Source of the DNA: Bradyrhizobium sp. AUGA SZCCT0158
GTDB lineage: Bacteria; Pseudomonadota; Alphaproteobacteria; Rhizobiales; Xanthobacteraceae
Length of the DNA stretch: 64,000 bases
Direction of reading: 5' to 3'
Assembly (NCBI RefSeq): GCF_018130065.1
Contig: NZ_JAFCME010000005.1
Coordinates: 248,001-312,000, forward strand
Shown here: positions 36,174-48,133 of the stretch, piece by piece
How the letters are laid out: every line of letters starts with the position of its first letter
Position numbering within the stretch: position 1 is the first letter of the stretch
The notes under the pieces: generated by a model
What the model was told of the DNA's origin: nothing
What the model saw: only the letters and a program-made list of their open reading frames with translations
The model's database searches: none
Made by a program: the position numbers and the translations under genes

Positions 36174-37438
36174 GCGTCGACGTCCTTACGTTTGGCTGCC
36201 GCCTCAACGCCTTTGAATCCGAAGTGATCCGGCACGAGGCCGAGAATGCCGGCCTTTCCGATACCGTGGTCATCAACAGCTGCGCCGTCACCAACGAGGC
36301 AGTCGCGCAAGCGCGGCAATCGATCCGGCGGCTGAAGCGCGAGCGGCCCAATGCGCGCATCGTCGTCACCGGCTGCGCGGCGCAGACCCAGCCTGAAATG
36401 TTTGCCGGCATGATTGAAGTCGATCGCGTCGTCGGCAATGACGAGAAGATGCGGAGCGAGGCCTGGCGCAGCGCGCGTGCCGCGTTCGATACCGGATTTG
36501 GCGTCGAGGCCAGCGAGAAGATCGCGGTCGCCGACATCATGGCGGTCACCGAGATGGCTCCGCATTTGCTGGAAGGTTTTCAGAGCGGCCTGCCGCGGGT
36601 GTTCGTGCAGGTGCAGAACGGCTGCGACCACCGCTGCACCTTCTGCATCATTCCCTACGGCCGCGGCAATTCGCGCTCGGTGCCGATGGGAGCTGTTGTC
36701 GAGCAGGTCCGCGCGCTGGTCGAACGCGGTCATGCCGAGATCGTGCTGACCGGCGTCGATCTCACCAGCTACGGCGCCGATTTGCCGGGCACGCCAAAAC
36801 TCGGCCAACTGACAAAGCAGATTTTGCGGCATGTGCCGGAACTGAAGCGTTTGCGGATTTCATCGATCGACTCGATCGAAGCTGATCGCGATCTGCTCGG
36901 CGTCATTGCGGATGATGAGCGCCTGATGCCGCATCTGCATCTGTCGCTGCAGTCCGGCGACGATCTGATTCTGAAGCGGATGAAGCGACGGCATTCACGC
37001 AGCGATGCCATCGAATTCTGCGCGCAGGTGCGGCGGCTGCGGCCGGACATCGCGCTCGGCGCCGATATCATCACGGGCTTTCCGACCGAGACGGAAGAGA
37101 TGTTCGCGCGTTCGCAGGATCTGGTCGAGGAATGCGGTCTCACCTTCCTGCACGTGTTTCCTTACTCAAAACGCCCGGGCACGCCGGCTTCGCGGATGCC
37201 GCAGGTCGCGGGCGAGGCGATCAAGGAACGGGCGAAGCGCTTGCGCGCGACGGGTGAGGCGGCGTTGCGAAAGAGGCTGGCGTCGGAGATCGGCGCGACG
37301 CGACAGGTGCTGATCGAGAGCGGCAGGCAGGGGCGGACGGAGCATTTCCTGCCCGTTGCCATCAATGGTGAAATGCCGGGCGCGGTGCGAGCGCTGACGA
37401 TGATAGGACATGATGGTGCTCGGATGACGGGACGCTAG
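36170..37438 (+). CDS. mtaB: tRNA t6A37 methylthiotransferase
   Basis: This 422-residue radical-SAM enzyme adds a methylthio group to t6A37 in tRNAs. The N-terminal cluster cysteines are in [19 protein letters not shown] and VTGCAAQT. The radical-SAM site is [16 protein letters not shown] (C-x3-C-x2-C), and the C-terminal part is TRAM-like. The TFGCRLN start distinguishes MtaB from MiaB and RimO. Its ATG overlaps the dapF stop by 4 nt. Confidence 0.94.
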   Translation: MSVDVLTFGCRLNAFESEVIRHEAENAGLSDTVVINSCAVTNEAVAQARQSIRRLKRERPNARIVVTGCAAQTQPEMFAGMIEVDRVVGNDEKMRSEAWRSARAAFDTGFGVEASEKIAVADIMAVTEMAPHLLEGFQSGLPRVFVQVQNGCDHRCTFCIIPYGRGNSRSVPMGAVVEQVRALVERGHAEIVLTGVDLTSYGADLPGTPKLGQLTKQILRHVPELKRLRISSIDSIEADRDLLGVIADDERLMPHLHLSLQSGDDLILKRMKRRHSRSDAIEFCAQVRRLRPDIALGADIITGFPTETEEMFARSQDLVEECGLTFLHVFPYSKRPGTPASRMPQVAGEAIKERAKRLRATGEAALRKRLASEIGATRQVLIESGRQGRTEHFLPVAINGEMPGAVRALTMIGHDGARMTGR

Positions 37439-37444
37439 GCAAAC

Positions 37445-37993
37445 ATGGCTTTTGCTGTGAGCCTGCATTTCAATTCTGAAATGGCGGACGCTATTTCGGG
37501 GCGCTGGGCGCGGCTTGCAAATGCGGGCGTATCAAGTTCGATGCCTGATCTCAGGTTCGCGCCGCATGTGACATTGGCCGTTTATGACGATCTGGTGGTA
37601 GAGGCGGCGGTCGCTTCGCTTGATCGGATCTTCGGCAATGCCGACCAGATCACCGTCACCTTGACTGATTTCTCGACATTTGGTGCCGGCAGCGGCGTTT
37701 GTTACGCGGCCTTGGCTTCTTCGCTTGACCTGATGCGCTTACATGCGACGATCATTGGTGCCCTCGGCGAAACCTGCAGGCCACATTATCAAACGGGGCG
37801 CTGGACACCTCATTGTACCCTGGCGACGGGCATGACGGATGCAGGATTGGAGCGGGCGAAAGGTCTACTTCAATCGGATTGGCGTCCGCTTGCGGGCGTG
37901 TTCAAGGCGGCGACGCTGGTCGAGTTCGTGCCGGTTGTTGAACTCAAGCGCTGGACCTTGGCCGCTACTCCCCGTTCCACCCACACGCCCTGA
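37445..37993 (+). CDS. 2'-5' RNA ligase/cyclic phosphodiesterase-like protein (2H family)
   Basis: This 182-residue protein has the two HxT motifs of the 2H phosphoesterase fold, H41-V-T and H123-C-T, about 80 residues apart as expected. It is distinct from the thpR gene at 54955. The family hydrolyses or ligates 2',3'-cyclic phosphate RNA ends or related nucleotides; the substrate is unknown. Codon use is more AT-rich at third positions than its neighbours, suggesting later acquisition. It starts 6 nt after mtaB, and its 3' end overlaps the convergent RluA-type gene by 29 nt. Confidence 0.8.
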   Translation: MAFAVSLHFNSEMADAISGRWARLANAGVSSSMPDLRFAPHVTLAVYDDLVVEAAVASLDRIFGNADQITVTLTDFSTFGAGSGVCYAALASSLDLMRLHATIIGALGETCRPHYQTGRWTPHCTLATGMTDAGLERAKGLLQSDWRPLAGVFKAATLVEFVPVVELKRWTLAATPRSTHTP

Positions 37994-38708
37994 GTCGCTC
38001 GCGCATATGCTCCGGCGCCGGCGCCACCACGCGAACCGGTTCCTTGTTCCTTGAAATCGGAATCACGATCTCGCGGGAATGCAGATGCAGGCGCGGCTCG
38101 CCGAAGCGGGGGCCGTTGCCGTAGATGTTGTCGCCGACGATCGGCCAGCCCGTGGCCGATGTGTGCACGCGCAATTGATGGGTGCGGCCGGTGACCGGTT
38201 CCAGCTCTAACCAGGCGAGGCCATTGCCGCGGCCGCGCACCTTCCAGTTTGTGACGGCTTTTTGACCGTCCGGATCCGGCTTCTGCCACCAGCCACGCTC
38301 GACGTTGAGCCGGCCGAGCGCCATGTCGATGGTGCCTTCATCTTCGGCAGGTCCGCCTTCCACGACGGCCCAGTAGGTCTTTCCGATCTTGCCGTGCTTG
38401 AACAGCAGCCCGAGCGAGGCCGTGGCCTTGCGATGGCGTCCCAGCACGAGACAGCCGGAGGTATCCTTGTCGAGGCGGTGCGCGAGAACCGGCGGCCGCG
38501 GCAGGCCGAATCGCAACCCGTCGAACGAGGTTTCCAGGTTGGCGCCGCCCTTGGGGCCGCGATGCACCGGCAGGCCGCAGGGCTTGTCGATGACCAGCAT
38601 CAGCCCGTCGCGGTGGAGCACGCGAGCCTGGATTTCTTCCGCGGTCAGGTCGGGGACCTCAGGGGATGCCCCGCCAATATCAATGGATTGGTTGTGGCTT
38701 TCGTTCAT
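37965..38708 (-). CDS. RluA-family pseudouridine synthase
   Basis: This 247-residue enzyme isomerises uridine to pseudouridine in rRNA or tRNA. The catalytic aspartate is D80 in AHRLDKDTSG, preceded by VIDKPCGLPVH and followed by KTYWAVVEG and GRTHQLRVH. There is no N-terminal S4 domain, so it is closer to RluA/TruC than RluC/D. The exact target base cannot be assigned. It is convergent with the 2H phosphoesterase gene and divergent from ftsY, with only 28 bp between starts. Confidence 0.93.
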   Translation of the reverse strand: MNESHNQSIDIGGASPEVPDLTAEEIQARVLHRDGLMLVIDKPCGLPVHRGPKGGANLETSFDGLRFGLPRPPVLAHRLDKDTSGCLVLGRHRKATASLGLLFKHGKIGKTYWAVVEGGPAEDEGTIDMALGRLNVERGWWQKPDPDGQKAVTNWKVRGRGNGLAWLELEPVTGRTHQLRVHTSATGWPIVGDNIYGNGPRFGEPRLHLHSREIVIPISRNKEPVRVVAPAPEHMRERLRACGWNGE

Positions 38709-38736
38709 GGCGCGAAACCGCTAACACACGTCCGAC

Positions 38737-39684
38737 ATGAGCGATACCACTCCTGGAACTCCAAAACTGAGCTGGTGGCGGCGGCTTTCGAGCGGCCTGA
38801 AGCGAACCTCGAGTTCGATCGGGTCAGCCGTTGCCGACCTCGTCATCAAACGCAAGCTCGACCGCGCCATGCTCGATGATATCGAGGATGTGCTGCTGCG
38901 CGCCGATCTCGGCACCGAGGTCGCGGTGCGGATCGCGGACGCCGTCGGCGCCGGCCGCTACGACAAGGCGATCTCGGCGGATGAGGTCAAGGCGGTGGTC
39001 GCGACCGAGGTCGAGAAGGTGCTGGCGCCGGTGGCCAAGCCGCTGGTGATCGACGCCGCTCAAAAACCGTTCGTCATTCTCGTGGTTGGCGTCAACGGTT
39101 CCGGCAAGACCACCACCATCGGCAAGCTGGCGGCGAAACTGAGCGCCGAGGGCCGCAAGATGATGCTGGCGGCCGGCGACACGTTCCGCGCCGCCGCGAT
39201 CGAGCAATTGAAGGTCTGGGGCGAGCGGACCAAATCGCCTGTGATCGCGGGCGCGCAGGGGTCTGATTCAGCGGGCCTCGCCTTCAATGCGCTGACCGCA
39301 GCGAAAGAACAGAACGTCGACGTGCTGCTGGTCGATACTGCCGGGCGATTGCAGAACAAGGCCGAGCTGATGAAGGAGCTCGAAAAAGTCGTCCGCGTCA
39401 TCAAGAAGGTCGATGCCTCGGCCCCGCATGCGGTGCTGCTGGTGCTCGACGCCACGGTGGGACAAAATGCGCTGTCGCAGGTCGAGGCTTTTCATCGTAC
39501 CGCAGGGGTCACCGGCCTTGTGATGACCAAGCTCGACGGCACCGCGCGGGGCGGCATCCTGGTGGCGCTGTCGGAGAAATTCAAACTGCCGGTGCACTTC
39601 ATCGGTGTCGGCGAAGGCGTCGACGATCTGGCGCCGTTTACCGCGCGGGATTTTGCGAACGCGATTGCAGGAATCGAAAGCTAA
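38737..39684 (+). CDS. ftsY: Signal recognition particle receptor FtsY
   Basis: This 315-residue GTPase recruits SRP-ribosome complexes to the membrane. The G domain has [42 protein letters not shown] and [10 protein letters not shown]. The acidic N-terminal A domain is very short, as usual in alphaproteobacteria, and begins with a basic amphipathic stretch. No ribosome-binding site is obvious. The gene ends 1 nt before the yciB ATG, so they are co-transcribed. Confidence 0.96.
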   Translation: MSDTTPGTPKLSWWRRLSSGLKRTSSSIGSAVADLVIKRKLDRAMLDDIEDVLLRADLGTEVAVRIADAVGAGRYDKAISADEVKAVVATEVEKVLAPVAKPLVIDAAQKPFVILVVGVNGSGKTTTIGKLAAKLSAEGRKMMLAAGDTFRAAAIEQLKVWGERTKSPVIAGAQGSDSAGLAFNALTAAKEQNVDVLLVDTAGRLQNKAELMKELEKVVRVIKKVDASAPHAVLLVLDATVGQNALSQVEAFHRTAGVTGLVMTKLDGTARGGILVALSEKFKLPVHFIGVGEGVDDLAPFTARDFANAIAGIES

Positions 39685-39685
39685 G

Positions 39686-40288
39686 ATGGACAAGACCCAG
39701 CCGCATCCGCTGTTCAAGCTTGCGACCGAACTCGGTCCGCTGCTCGTGTTTTTTGCCGCCAACGCCAAGTTCGGCCTGTTCGTCGCCACCGGCGCCTTCA
39801 TGGTGGCGATCATCGCCGCGATGATCGCGTCCTATGTGGTGACCAGGCATGTGCCCATGATGGCGATCGTCACCGCCGTAATCGTCATCGTGTTCGGCAC
39901 GCTGACCCTGGTGCTGCATGATGAGACCTTCATCAAGATGAAGCCGACCATCATCTACGGCCTGTTCGCCGCGATCCTCGGCGGTGGCCTTCTGTTCGGC
40001 CGTTCCTTCATCGCCGTCATGTTCGATCAGGTGTTCAATCTGACGCCGCAGGGCTGGCGCATCCTCACCATGCGCTGGACGCTGTTCTTTTTCGCAATGG
40101 CGCTTCTGAACGAATTCATCTGGCGCACCCAGTCGACCGACTTCTGGGTCGGCTTCAAGGTGTTCGGCGTGATTCCGCTGACGATGATCTTTGCGATCGC
40201 CCAGATGCCGCTGACCAAGCGCTACCATCTGGAGCCGGCCTCGCTGGAAGCCAGCGAAGCGGACGCGGGAGATGTGAGGAAGGGGTGA
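39686..40288 (+). CDS. yciB: Inner membrane septation protein (YciB/IspZ family)
   Basis: This 200-residue protein has about five membrane helices. Family hallmarks are [20 protein letters not shown] near the start, [20 protein letters not shown] and [19 protein letters not shown] (all short parts of the full blocks). YciB proteins act in envelope integrity and cell division. The ATG at 39686 is the family start; the longer frame lies in the ftsY coding region. It is translationally linked to ftsY. Confidence 0.93.
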   Translation: MDKTQPHPLFKLATELGPLLVFFAANAKFGLFVATGAFMVAIIAAMIASYVVTRHVPMMAIVTAVIVIVFGTLTLVLHDETFIKMKPTIIYGLFAAILGGGLLFGRSFIAVMFDQVFNLTPQGWRILTMRWTLFFFAMALLNEFIWRTQSTDFWVGFKVFGVIPLTMIFAIAQMPLTKRYHLEPASLEASEADAGDVRKG

Positions 40289-40295
40289 GAGTTAG

Positions 40296-40436
40296 TGTCC
40301 TGGACGCGGTGCAGCGTTCTTTACGATGCACCGCAGAGCCGGGACCCATCTATCCGTTTGAGCCGATCTATCCGTTAGAGTGGGCCCCGGCTCTGCAGCG
40401 CACCGCAAGAGCGCTGCGCTGCGTCCGGGGCACGAT
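40296..40436. repeat. Palindromic repeat (GTCCTGGACGCGGTGCAG class)
   Basis: GTCCTGGACGCGGTGCAGCG and GATGCACCGCAGAGCCGGG are mirrored by GCCCCGGCTCTGCAGCG and GCTGCGTCCGGGGCAC. The centre holds two direct copies of GATCTATCCGTT-like sequence. It fills the gap between convergent yciB and the ComEA-like gene. Confidence 0.78.
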
Positions 40437-40441
40437 AACAA

Positions 40442-40801
40442 TCAGCTCTTCTGCTTGGCGATCACCTGGTCCTTGATCTTGTCGTAGGTCGCCTGCGGGA
40501 CGATGTTCTTGTGCACCAGATCGTCCTTGCCCTTGTAGGGACGGCCGGCGACGATCTTGGCGGAATAGGCCTTGCCGATCCCCGGCAGCGCTTCGAGCTG
40601 GTCGACGGTCGCCGAATTGATGTCGAGCAGTTCGGCCTTCGGGGCCGGCGCCATCTTCGACTCCTGGGCCTTCGGCGCGGGAGCCATCTTGCTGTCGGAT
40701 TTGGTCGCGGGCTGCGCGGTCTGGGCCATCGACGGGGTTGCCGTCATCAGGCCAACCGTGAGCGCAGTTGCGAGAAGAGAAGCGAGCGTGAAATGACGCA
40801 T
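40442..40801 (-). CDS. Secreted helix-hairpin-helix protein (ComEA-like)
   Basis: This 119-residue protein has a signal peptide (ending SMAQT at about residue 26), a linker with two copies of SKMAPAPKA, and a C-terminal helix-hairpin-helix pair ([38 protein letters not shown], in part). ComEA-type proteins bind double-stranded DNA in the periplasm, for example during DNA uptake. No other competence gene is present here, so the role is open. The ATG at 40801 begins the signal directly. Confidence 0.85.
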   Translation of the reverse strand: MRHFTLASLLATALTVGLMTATPSMAQTAQPATKSDSKMAPAPKAQESKMAPAPKAELLDINSATVDQLEALPGIGKAYSAKIVAGRPYKGKDDLVHKNIVPQATYDKIKDQVIAKQKS

Positions 40802-40916
40802 AGAAGTGTCCCTCCAAGGACGGTTTAAGTAACGCCATCAAGCTAGCTTCGAATTCGTGGCGGCGCCATGGCCGGCAAATGAACGGCAGATAAAAGCTGG
40901 AAATTATTTATCCCTT

Positions 40917-41040
40917 GTCATTTCCCGATGCGCAATTGCGCATCTGAGGGCGAGCGAAGCGAGAGCCCGGAATCCATCAGATCGCAAGTCGCGTCGACAA
41001 ATGGATTCCGGGCTCGCGCCAAGGCGCGCCCCGGAATGAC
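40917..41040. repeat. Palindromic repeat related to the sdhA-sdhB copy
   Basis: The GTCATTTCCCGATGCGCAAT and GAGAGCCCGGAATCCAT blocks are mirrored by ATGGATTCCGGGCTCGCG and GCCCCGGAATGAC. The arms resemble those at 2061-2140. It ends 8 nt before the ccmG stop and may form the 3' end of the ccm transcript. Confidence 0.78.
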
Positions 41041-41048
41041 GGCCGGAG

Positions 41049-41645
41049 CTAACTCCCCGCTCGCAACGCCTTCTCGATCTCGGCCTTCAGCACGGTATCG
41101 ACATTGGCTGGCGTGATCGGCCCGACCAGTTTGTAGACGATGGTGCCTTCGCGGCCGACCACGAAGGTTTCAGGCACGCCATAGACGCCCCATTCGATCG
41201 AGCCGCGGCCATTGCTGTCGGCGCCGACCATGCTGAACGGGTTGCCGTAGCGGCCGAGGAAGCGGCGGGCGTTGTCGGGCGAATCCTTGTAGTTGATGCC
41301 GACGATCTGCAGCCGCTTGTCCTTGGCCAGAGCGGTGAGCAGCGGCATCTCGTCATGGCATGGTACGCACCAGGACGCCCAGACGTTGACGACGCTGACC
41401 TTGCCCTTGAAGGCCGCCGGGTCGAGCCCGGGAACGGCGATGCCGTTGTCGACCAGGCCTGCCAGCGCCGGCAGCGCGGTCTGCGGCGCCGGGCGGCCGA
41501 TCAAAGCGGATGGAATTTTCGAAGGATCGCCGCCGTGCAGCCGCAGCAGGAACAGCCCGGCGACCGCCATGAAGCCGATCAGCGGCAGCGTCACCAGCCA
41601 GCGCCGGCTTTGCCGCGGTGCGTCAGATGCCGCCGGCCCGCTCAT
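41049..41645 (-). CDS. ccmG: Cytochrome c biogenesis thiol-disulfide protein (DsbE/CcmG)
   Basis: This 198-residue periplasmic thioredoxin is tethered by one N-terminal helix (about 15-35). The redox pair is C93/C96 in [11 protein letters not shown], with the CcmG-type [11 protein letters not shown] cis-proline loop. It keeps apocytochrome c cysteines reduced for heme attachment. Its ATG overlaps the ccmD stop by 4 nt (ATGA). It is the last gene of the ccm run. Confidence 0.95.
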   Translation of the reverse strand: MSGPAASDAPRQSRRWLVTLPLIGFMAVAGLFLLRLHGGDPSKIPSALIGRPAPQTALPALAGLVDNGIAVPGLDPAAFKGKVSVVNVWASWCVPCHDEMPLLTALAKDKRLQIVGINYKDSPDNARRFLGRYGNPFSMVGADSNGRGSIEWGVYGVPETFVVGREGTIVYKLVGPITPANVDTVLKAEIEKALRAGS

Positions 41646-41821
41646 CTGATATCCGCCGCACTGCGGCCGGAGCGCCTGGTGATGCCGCTGGCCTCGAGCT
41701 CGCGCAGGCGCGCCTTCTGGCGGCGAAAATCGATGGCGATCCAGGCAATCAGGATCGCGACCACCGCGGCGACCAGCGCATAGGACGTCACGATGAAGGA
41801 GGCATAGGGACCGAGCGCCAT
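41642..41821 (-). CDS. ccmD: Heme exporter protein CcmD
   Basis: This 59-residue single-span protein starts [20 protein letters not shown] and continues with a basic [13 protein letters not shown] tail, the standard CcmD shape. It helps release holo-CcmE from the CcmABC transporter. The stop of ccmC overlaps its start (TGATG), and its own stop overlaps ccmG. It is easy to miss because its frame continues open upstream through ccmC. Confidence 0.92.
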   Translation of the reverse strand: MALGPYASFIVTSYALVAAVVAILIAWIAIDFRRQKARLRELEASGITRRSGRSAADIR

Positions 41822-42552
41822 CACGCGGCCTGTTGGCTGGCTTGCATGATCTGCAAGCTGCGCACGCGGCGGCGCAGGATCTCGTTGCGCATCGCCGCCA
41901 GATGCAGCGTGACGAACAGCAGCGAAAATCCAACCGCCATCACCAGCAACGGAATCAGGAAGGCGCGGTCGAGCGTGGAGCCTCCCATGCGAAGCACCGA
42001 GGCCGGCTGATGCAGCGTGTTCCACCAGTCGACCGAGAATTTGATGATCGGCAAATTGAGCGCGCCGACCAGTGTGAGGATCGCCGCCGCCCGCGCCGCG
42101 CGCGAGGGATCGTCCACCGCGCGCCACAGCGCGATCAGGCCGAGATACATCAGGAACAGGATCAGCACCGAGGTGAGCCGCGCATCCCATTGCCAATAGG
42201 TGCCCCACATCGGCCGGCCCCATAGCGAGCCCGTGACCAGCGCGAGAAATGTGAAGGCGGCGCCGATCGGGGCGGCGGCTTTCGCAGCGACGTCGGCGAG
42301 CGGATGCCGCCACACCAGCGTGCCCAGCGCCGCAAGGCTCATGACGCCCCACACGAACATCGACAGCCAGGCGTTGGGCACGTGGATGAACATGATTTTG
42401 ACGGTGGCGCCCTGCTGATAATCGTCGGGTGCCATTGCTGCCTGGTACAAGCCGATGAGCAGCAGGATCGCGGTCGCGCCCGCCAGCCACGGCAATATGC
42501 GCCCCGTCAGCGACAGGAATTTGGTGGGGTTGGCGAGGTCGATCAACGTCAT
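41821..42552 (-). CDS. ccmC: Heme exporter protein CcmC
   Basis: This 243-residue protein has six membrane helices and the tryptophan-rich heme-handling motif [13 protein letters not shown] (about residues 108-120). Flanking histidines in IHVPNAW and LHQPAS are also typical. It loads heme on CcmE with CcmABD. The ATG at 42552 has AGGA 5 nt upstream; an earlier in-frame ATG at 42558 lies too close to that site. It is the third gene of ccmA-B-C-D-G. Confidence 0.95.
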   Translation of the reverse strand: MTLIDLANPTKFLSLTGRILPWLAGATAILLLIGLYQAAMAPDDYQQGATVKIMFIHVPNAWLSMFVWGVMSLAALGTLVWRHPLADVAAKAAAPIGAAFTFLALVTGSLWGRPMWGTYWQWDARLTSVLILFLMYLGLIALWRAVDDPSRAARAAAILTLVGALNLPIIKFSVDWWNTLHQPASVLRMGGSTLDRAFLIPLLVMAVGFSLLFVTLHLAAMRNEILRRRVRSLQIMQASQQAA

Positions 42553-42637
42553 GGGCATCCTGATAATCGTCGGCGGCGGGGCAGGCAATGCGGCTTGTTC
42601 TGTTCCATCAAGTGTTGATCGGCATGCATCAGATTAT

Positions 42638-43306
42638 CTAGTCCAGCCCGTGCCGCAGGCTGGCGGCTGCGGCAAACGGTCCGATCACGAAACTGACCAG
42701 CGAGATCGCGCAGAGGATCGAGAACGGTGTTCCAAACGGCAGCGGCCCCGATATCGCGGCCTGCGACGCCGCTACGCCAAAAATCAGCACCGGGATCGAC
42801 AGCGGCAGCACCAGAACCGCGAGCAGCAACCCGCCGCGATGCAGCGTCACCGCCAGCGCGGCGCCGATCATGCCGATGAAAGTCAGCGCCGGCGTTCCCA
42901 CCAGCAGCGTCAGTGCCACGGCCGAGGTCGCGGTGGCGTCGAGATTGAGCATCAGCCCAAGCACGGGGGTCGCGATGATCAGCGGCAGGCCGGCGGCGAG
43001 CCAGTGCGCCAGCGCTTTGGCGGCGCAGGCCAGTTCCAGCGGTGTCCGGCCCATCACGATCAGATCGAGCGAGCCGTCCTCGTGGTCTGATGTGAACAGG
43101 CGGTCGAGCGTGAGCAGGCTGGCCAGCAGCGCGCCGAGCCAGAGAATGGAGGGCCCGAGTCGCGTCAGCAGCGCCAGGTCGGGCCCGAGCGCAAACGGCA
43201 TCAGCACGGTGACGGTGAGGAAGAACAGCACGCCGATCAGCGCGCCGCCGCCGACGCGCAGCGCGATCCTGATATCCCGTCGAATCAGCACGGCAAGGGC
43301 GGTCAT
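42638..43306 (-). CDS. ccmB: Heme exporter protein CcmB
   Basis: This 222-residue, six-helix permease partners CcmA. It starts VLIRRDIRIALRVGGGALIGV (in part) and has LFTSDHEDGSLDLI and FGTPFSILCAISLVSFVIGPFAA (in part). GAGG is close to the ATG at 43306. It is 85 nt upstream of ccmC. Unlike in most rhizobia, where ccmA and ccmB are close, 268 bp with a palindromic repeat separates them here. Confidence 0.94.
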   Translation of the reverse strand: MTALAVLIRRDIRIALRVGGGALIGVLFFLTVTVLMPFALGPDLALLTRLGPSILWLGALLASLLTLDRLFTSDHEDGSLDLIVMGRTPLELACAAKALAHWLAAGLPLIIATPVLGLMLNLDATATSAVALTLLVGTPALTFIGMIGAALAVTLHRGGLLLAVLVLPLSIPVLIFGVAASQAAISGPLPFGTPFSILCAISLVSFVIGPFAAAASLRHGLD

Positions 43307-43366
43307 TGGAAATCCCTCTGCATCTTGCCGGATGTAGAGCGACGATGCCGCAACGAGCGCCAATCG

Positions 43367-43544
43367 CTCCCTCCCCCCTTGCGGGGGAGGGCGGGGGAGA
43401 GGGGTAGCTCCGGAAATGGTGTCTGAGGGGGACTATTGTCGAAGGTCGAACGGAGAGAGCACGTCGTGGGATACCTCTCTCCCTGACCTCGAGAGCGAGC
43501 TTCGCTCGCCTCGGACCCCGCAAGGGGGGAGGGAACGGAGAGAG
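43367..43544. repeat. Palindromic repeat inserted between ccmA and ccmB
   Basis: CTCCCTCCCCCCTTGCGGGG, then GAGAGGGGTAG and, in reverse, CTCTCTCCCTGACC, GAGCGAGCTTCGCTCGC, ACCCCGCAAGGGGGGAGGGA. It fills most of the 268-bp gap inside the ccm gene run. It belongs to the same broad type as 20221-20358. Confidence 0.85.
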
Positions 43545-43574
43545 TTGTACCAAGAGGCGAGAAGCTCAGCGCAT

Positions 43575-44177
43575 TCACTTCCCGCCCCCCATCCGCAATT
43601 CGTCCGCCTCGATCCCGAGCGGCGCATGGGTGGCCGCGACGATGATGCCGCCGCGCGCGAGGTGATCGCGCATCAGGCCCGCGAACAGATCCTGCCCGGC
43701 GGCGTCGAGCGCCGAGGTCGGCTCGTCCAATAGCCAGACCGGCCGCCGCACCGCGAGCAGCCGGGCGATCGACAACCGGCGCCGTTGGCCGGCCGACAGA
43801 TACGCCGCCGGCAGATGCGTCGCGTGCGCGAGCCCCACCTTGGCGAGGCTTTCGTTGGGATCGCTGGCGTCCCCGCCCAGAAAATCCCGCCAGAACGACA
43901 GGTTCTCCAGCACGCTGAGCGCGGGTTTCAGTGCGTCGCGATGGCCGAGATAATGGGCCTGTTCGGGCAGCGTCAGTTCGTCCGCGCCGCCTTCCAGCGC
44001 GACCGATCCGCCTGCCGGCACCAGCAAGCCCGCGATCAGCCGCAGCAGCGACGTCTTGCCGGAGCCGTTCGGGCCGATGACGGCAAGGGCTTGGCTAGAA
44101 GCGGCCTCGAAATCGAGCCCGGAAAACACCGCGCGCCCGCCCCGCACACAATCGATCTGACGTCCTGTGAGCCGCAT
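43575..44177 (-). CDS. ccmA: Cytochrome c biogenesis ATP-binding protein CcmA
   Basis: This 200-residue ABC ATPase powers release of heme-loaded CcmE. Walker A is [13 protein letters not shown], the signature loop [15 protein letters not shown], and Walker [11 protein letters not shown]. The short length and [11 protein letters not shown] block are characteristic of CcmA. It is the first ccm gene, with acnA divergent upstream, so the operon promoter must lie in the 226-bp gap 44178-44403. Confidence 0.95.
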   Translation of the reverse strand: MRLTGRQIDCVRGGRAVFSGLDFEAASSQALAVIGPNGSGKTSLLRLIAGLLVPAGGSVALEGGADELTLPEQAHYLGHRDALKPALSVLENLSFWRDFLGGDASDPNESLAKVGLAHATHLPAAYLSAGQRRRLSIARLLAVRRPVWLLDEPTSALDAAGQDLFAGLMRDHLARGGIIVAATHAPLGIEADELRMGGGK

Positions 44178-44275
44178 CTTGCCTCGTTACGGCCCTTCAG
44201 AAAACCTTGGGGTACCGCATCAGAATTTTTGGGTCGCGCAATGCTGCAGCACGATCGTGGTTGTGGCGGCGCATC

Positions 44276-44288
44276 TAGAAAGATTCTA
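44276..44288. promoter_or_regulatory. Irr/ICE-like dyad upstream of acnA
   Basis: TAGAA-AGA-TTCTA is a perfect 5-bp inverted repeat with a 3-nt spacer. It resembles the core of the iron control element bound by the rhizobial regulator Irr, although the outer bases differ from the usual TTT/AAA. It lies 116 nt before acnA and 99 nt before ccmA, where an iron-responsive regulator of an Fe-S enzyme and heme pathway would make sense. Confidence 0.45.
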
Positions 44289-44403
44289 TAAGCCCGGAAC
44301 TTGATGCAGCACACAACCGGCGGCCGCAAGCCGGTAAGCCGACCGCGCTGACGGTGTTTAAATACCCCTTGCCGGGTATAACTGAGAATTGGGATTTCCT
44401 GAC

Positions 44404-47124
<2,721 letters not shown>

Positions 47125-47262
47125 GTTCGGTTTTGACGCGTTTCTTCACGCGAAGGCGTATCCACCACCGGATCAAGTCCGAGGGCATACTTCGCTTGAA
47201 AACGCCCTGAAACGCGGATTTGTGATCGGTGCCTCACCGCTACGTGAGTAGCGACCGGGAAG

Positions 47263-47290
47263 AAGGCGGCCTATGAAAAGGCCGCTTTCT
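47263..47290 (+). terminator. Intrinsic terminator after acnA
   Basis: GCGGCCT at 47266-47272 and AGGCCGC at 47279-47285 form a 7-bp stem with an ATGAAA loop, followed by TTTCTT. Confidence 0.8.
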
Positions 47291-47371
47291 TGCGTCTGGG
47301 GTGCGCGCTTAGGGATAGAAAATCATGCCCCGTACAAATACGGATAGAAATCGCCGGGACCGGTTCGCAGT

Positions 47372-48133
47372 ATGACAGCGATGATGGCCAATAGTTCGAT
47401 TTCGCGATGGTCGAGTGCGCTTGGCGTCTGTGCCATCGTCGCGATTATCCGTCCCGCTCATGCCGACCCGCGCGCGGTCGTCGAGCTGTTCACCTCGCAA
47501 GGCTGCTCGTCGTGCCCGCCGGCCGACGAGATCATTGGCGAGCTCGCCAAGGACCCCAACGTGATCGCGCTGAGCATGCCGATCGAATATTGGGATTATC
47601 TGGGCTGGAAGGATACGCTGGCGGACTCGCGCTTCAGCGCGCGCCAGAAAGCCTATTCGCAAATGCGTGGCGATCGCGACGTCTACACGCCGCAGGTCAT
47701 CGTCAACGGTTCGGCGAAGGTGGTCGGCAGCGATCGTGCAGGCATCGACAGCGCAATCCAGCACACCCAGAAAGCCGCCGGCGTGATGTCGGTACCGGTG
47801 ACGATGACGTTGTCCGGCAAGCACATCAACGTGTCGGTGGCGGCGAGCAACGCGCCGACTTCATCGCAGGGCGAAGTCTGGATTTGCTCGGTCTCGAAGG
47901 CGGTGCCGATCTCGATCGGGCGCGGCGAAAACCGCGGCCGCCAGGTCACCTACTACAATGTGGTGCGCAACATCCTGAAGGTCGGGGACTGGAACGGCAA
48001 TTCCGGAAGCTGGACCGTTCCGCTTGAAAACATCTCCCGCGATGGCGTCGATGCCGCGGTCGTCTATGTCCAGGACGGCAATCGCGAAAAGCCCGGCCCG
48101 ATGCTGGGCGCGGCCTACACGCCGCTGCGCTGA
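47372..48133 (+). CDS. DUF1223 family secreted protein
   Basis: This 253-residue protein has a signal peptide (ending PAHAD at about residue 32). The family's thioredoxin-like redox motif follows as LFTSQGCSSCPPADE, with CSSC in the place of CXXC. YWDYLGWKDTLADSRFSARQ and VYTPQVIVNG are further DUF1223 blocks. A periplasmic thiol-redox function is inferred from the fold; the partner is unknown. The start could be 47372, 47381 or 47384. Confidence 0.88.
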   Translation: MTAMMANSSISRWSSALGVCAIVAIIRPAHADPRAVVELFTSQGCSSCPPADEIIGELAKDPNVIALSMPIEYWDYLGWKDTLADSRFSARQKAYSQMRGDRDVYTPQVIVNGSAKVVGSDRAGIDSAIQHTQKAAGVMSVPVTMTLSGKHINVSVAASNAPTSSQGEVWICSVSKAVPISIGRGENRGRQVTYYNVVRNILKVGDWNGNSGSWTVPLENISRDGVDAAVVYVQDGNREKPGPMLGAAYTPLR

